This document shows, piece after piece, positions 62,607 to 64,000 of a stretch of DNA of 64,000 nucleotides (positions within the stretch are counted from its first letter, which is position 1; each line of letters starts with the position of its first letter). The stretch lies in contig JACPWG010000054.1 in NCBI GenBank assembly GCA_016197205.1, positions 1-64,000 on the forward strand, given 5' to 3'. This stretch comes from Planctomycetota bacterium (lineage in GTDB: Bacteria; Planctomycetota; MHYJ01; WSZJ01; JACPWG01). The notes beneath the pieces were generated by a model. It ran no database searches. It saw only the letters and a list, made by a program, of their open reading frames with translations, and was not told the DNA's origin. A program made the position numbers and the translations under genes.

Positions 62607-62734
62607 ATTTGAAATCGTCCCCCTCCACGATTTCAAGATTCAAATTGCAAATCTCAAAGCTCAAATTGGACGGCCGACGCACACTGCGGAGCCGAACGAC
62701 GGGGATCAGAAGTTACTGAGCACACGGAGAACAC

Positions 62735-63925
62735 ATGCGCTTCCGAGCCACTGGCCTCGACAAGGAAAGTCGGCCTGCGAATCGCGACGTGGAGGCCGCG
62801 AGCGCCGAGGAGGCGCTCCGTCTCCTGTCGGCGGACTGGAAGCAAGTGTCGTCCGTCGTCGGGGAGCCCGCGCCGCGTCCGTCCCGGATGCGCGCGTCGC
62901 CCGCGGACCTCGCGTTCGTCACCTCCCACCTGGCCTCGGTGGTGCGGACGGAGATGCCGATCCCGCGGGCGGTCGCCGAGCTGGCCCGCGACCTTCGACG
63001 CGGCAGGCTCGCCCAGGGCCTCGAGCAGGTCGCGCGGGAGCTCGAGAACGGCAAGTCGCTCCGCGACGCCTTCGCCTCCCGGCCCGACCTGTTTCCCCCG
63101 CTCCTGTCCGCGACGCTGGTCGCCGGGGAAAAGAGCGGCAACCTGTCCGTCGCCCTTTCCCAGCTCTCGGAGCATTTCACGCTCTTCCGGGAGATCCGGC
63201 ACCGCTGGATCGAGGCGGCGGTCTATCCCTCGATCGTGCTCTTCCTCGGGCTGTGGGTGGGCTGGCTGCTGGGCACGACGGTGCGCTCGTTCCGCCGGGT
63301 CTTCCTGGACCTGGGCCGGAGCCTCCCTCCGATCACGCAGGTGACCCTCTACCTGGGGGAGCATGCGCACCTGGTCGTCGCGTGCATTCTGCTCGGCTTG
63401 CTCGCGTTCGTGGCGACGGGCGCGTCGCTCTTCACGTTCGACGGAGGCCGCCGCTGGGTCGATCGCTTTCTCCTGCGCCTCCCGGTCGTCGGCAGGATCC
63501 TGTCCGCGGGCTTCGTGGCGCGCTTCTGCCACACGATGGGGATGCTGCTCAAGAACGGCGTCCCGGTGCCCGAGAGCCTCGACCTGTGCGGCCCGGTGCT
63601 CGGGAGCGCCGTGTTTCGCGACGCGGTCGCCGACCTGCGCGCCCATGTCCTCGCCGGCGGAGGCATCGCCCGGTTCGTGGAAATGAACCCTCTCTTCCCC
63701 AACACCATCTCCTGGATGGTCTCCTGCGGCGAGTCGCGGGGCGACCTGCCGGGCGCCCTCCTCGAGGCCGGGCGCCTCTACGCCCAGGAGGTGCGGCATC
63801 GCTTCGCGATCCTCGACATGGTCGTCGCCCCGTTCCTGCTCCTGGTCGCCGGCATCTCGGTCTTCGGCTTGATGTGCCTCGGGCTCTTCCTTCCGCTGAT
63901 CGACTTGATCAAGGCGATGTCCTGA
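62735..63925 (+). CDS. GspF/PilC-type inner-membrane secretion protein
   Basis: A 396-residue type II secretion F-family platform protein. It has the two cytoplasmic repeats (SHLASVVRTEMPIPRAVAEL and MGMLLKNGVPVPESLDLC), the conserved LSATLVAGEKSGNLSVALSQ and ISWMVSCGESRGDLPGALLE stretches, and three long membrane helices in the middle and at the end. It works with the GspE-type ATPase to drive pseudopilus assembly. The ATG at 62735 has GGAG seven bases upstream. Its stop overlaps the next start (TGATGA). Confidence 0.92.
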   Translation: MRFRATGLDKESRPANRDVEAASAEEALRLLSADWKQVSSVVGEPAPRPSRMRASPADLAFVTSHLASVVRTEMPIPRAVAELARDLRRGRLAQGLEQVARELENGKSLRDAFASRPDLFPPLLSATLVAGEKSGNLSVALSQLSEHFTLFREIRHRWIEAAVYPSIVLFLGLWVGWLLGTTVRSFRRVFLDLGRSLPPITQVTLYLGEHAHLVVACILLGLLAFVATGASLFTFDGGRRWVDRFLLRLPVVGRILSAGFVARFCHTMGMLLKNGVPVPESLDLCGPVLGSAVFRDAVADLRAHVLAGGGIARFVEMNPLFPNTISWMVSCGESRGDLPGALLEAGRLYAQEVRHRFAILDMVVAPFLLLVAGISVFGLMCLGLFLPLIDLIKAMS

Positions 63926-64000
63926 TGAGAGAGACGCTCGCGATCACCCTGCTCCTCGTGCTCACGCTGGGTTGGTTCTCGCCCGCGTTCCTGCTCCTGC
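63925..64000 (+). CDS. Partial gene, probable membrane protein
   Basis: It begins with ATG 63925 overlapping the GspF stop and runs off the window. The 25 visible residues (METLAI-like start, then LLLVLTLGWFSPAFLLL) are strongly hydrophobic. A second F-type or secretion membrane component is likely from position, but the family cannot be determined. Confidence 0.6.
   Translation, partial: MRETLAITLLLVLTLGWFSPAFLLL

Noticed and set aside
10259..62700. CRISPR array
   Set aside because: Many intergenic repeats are present, but none has regular repeat-spacer structure and there are no cas genes.

Overview
The window is a GC-rich (roughly 70% by eye) bacterial chromosome segment with 42 protein genes, three tRNA genes and a signal recognition particle RNA. 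Gene content points to Planctomycetota or a close relative, most likely an uncultured lineage. The main signs are an FHA-Ser/Thr kinase, many secreted HEAT- and TPR-repeat proteins, a PP2C-type phosphatase with a pseudo-receiver, a DUF4058 protein, a CxxC/CxxC protein of a type I associate with planctomycetes, and an STT3-like oligosaccharyltransferase. This is an inference from gene content; no rRNA marker is present.

Layout. 0.5-7.6 kb: signalling kinase, YggU, YggS and a PQQ-type beta-propeller lipoprotein. 7.9-14 kb: STT3-like oligosaccharyltransferase, MazG, and a subtilisin-like protease with a small downstream partner. 14.5-21.3 kb: ileS, a HEAT lipoprotein, a CxxC protein and fhs. 21.5-26.5 kb: TPR protein, HU, TilS and a secreted HEAGH peptidase. 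26.6-37.7 kb: a 1478-residue pseudo-receiver/PP2C protein, a membrane nuclease, a response regulator and three exported proteins. 37.9-44 kb: tRNA-Arg(ACG), tadA, two tRNA-Ser, large-type SRP RNA, dnaX, ebfC, recR and rpoN, an order that resembles the Bacillus tadA-scr-dnaX-yaaK-recR region. 44.5-53 kb: a secreted protein behind an AT-rich leader with a possible sigma-54 promoter, DUF4058, a membrane/spermidine-synthase-like fusion, and a beta-propeller with a C-terminal sorting-like tail coupled to a coiled-coil protein. 53.4-64 kb: MoxR ATPase, a large membrane protein, a three-gene ABC exporter, then GspE/GspF-type secretion genes running off the end.

Intergenic DNA is unusually full of miniature palindromic elements. 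At least eight arm sequences can be told apart, two of them with apparent target-site duplications, and no transposase is present. Several genes end inside or at the edge of such elements, so the repeats appear to have added C-terminal tails or supplied stop codons.

Several leaders carry near-consensus -35/-10 promoters (yggS, its divergent neighbour, ileS, hup, tRNA-Arg, moxR). Others rely on overlapping ATGA start/stop junctions, as in the ABC exporter and secretion operon.
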